From: Gammaproteobacteria bacterium
GTDB lineage: Bacteria; Pseudomonadota; Gammaproteobacteria; Pseudomonadales; Pseudohongiellaceae
Assembly (NCBI GenBank): GCA_002714195.1
Contig: PAWK01000001.1
Location: forward strand, 6,315-13,492
Length of the DNA stretch: 7,178 nucleotides
Direction: 5' to 3'
Below are positions 7,077 to 7,178 of this stretch, in pieces. The notes beneath the pieces were generated by a model. It was not told the origin of the DNA. It made no database searches and worked only from the letters and a program-made list of their open reading frames with translations. Both the position numbers and the translations under genes were made by a program. Positions within the stretch are counted from its first letter, which is position 1; each line of letters begins with the position of its first letter.

Positions 7077-7178
7077 TTATCTTGCTAAGTTCGCTTCAAT
7101 TTCCTGACGACGAGCGCCCGCTAGTATACCTGGCAGCGAATAATTACCCTCATGACATCCCGATTCATAAAGTCTCTG
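7077..7178 (-). CDS. C-terminal end of an unidentified protein (start beyond the window)
   Basis: The last 33 codons plus a TAA stop (7079-7077) of a minus-strand gene that enters from the right edge. The tail reads RLYESGCHEGNYSLPGILAG followed by an Arg-rich, Glu-rich end (ARRQEIEANLAR). From memory, CHEGNY followed by an ILAGAR-like stretch is the C-terminal signature of a family of conserved hypothetical proteins of unknown function that are often found near degradation genes. I cannot name the domain, and this tail is too short for certainty. The stop is 33 bases before the CoA-transferase GTG, consistent with the first visible gene of one operon with the CoA-transferase and crotonase. 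No promoter or terminator is visible in the 33-base gap. Confidence 0.65.
   Translation of the reverse strand, partial: QRLYESGCHEGNYSLPGILAGARRQEIEANLAR

Overview
The window looks like chromosomal DNA of a Gram-negative heterotroph, probably a marine gammaproteobacterium. It encodes an outer-membrane TonB-dependent receptor and secreted proteins with classical signal peptides. Genes are tightly packed in short operons, the base composition is moderately AT-rich, and the protein families are of the kind common in pelagic Gammaproteobacteria. The taxonomic guess is inference: there is no rRNA gene or other phylogenetic marker here. I see no tRNA, rRNA, CRISPR, insertion sequence, integrase or phage gene.

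Layout. Positions 1-1080 hold two minus-strand genes: a C-factor-like short-chain dehydrogenase (388-1080) and, 21 bases downstream of it, a putatively secreted protein of unknown function that runs off the left edge (1-366). Positions 1081-1283 are a divergent promoter region, with a -35/-10 pair for the dehydrogenase on the minus strand and an extended -10 for the receptor on the plus strand. Positions 1284-4962 are a plus-strand pair: a TonB-dependent receptor of 821 residues followed after 19 bases by a class I PLP-dependent aminotransferase. The aminotransferase is best started at a TTG codon at 3769, not at the upstream ATG that lies inside the receptor gene. The pair meets a minus-strand operon tail to tail across a 48-base gap (4963-5010). 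In transcription order that operon is the last 33 codons of an unidentified protein (7178-7077), a family III (CaiB/BaiF) CoA-transferase (7043-5832, GTG start) and a crotonase-fold enzyme (5811-5011).

How the genes may work together. The receptor-aminotransferase pair suggests uptake of a compound and intracellular handling of an amino or keto acid, but the substrate cannot be read from sequence. The CoA-transferase and crotonase probably activate an organic acid to its CoA thioester and then transform it. The crotonase lacks both glutamates used by true enoyl-CoA hydratases, so its reaction should not be assumed to be hydration.

The most interesting points are that altered crotonase active site, two unusual acidic cysteine-bracketed inserts in the receptor, a changed NPTG motif in the aminotransferase, and the two edge genes that match no function I can name. 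No clearly new multi-gene system is visible; most of the window is ordinary metabolism and transport.
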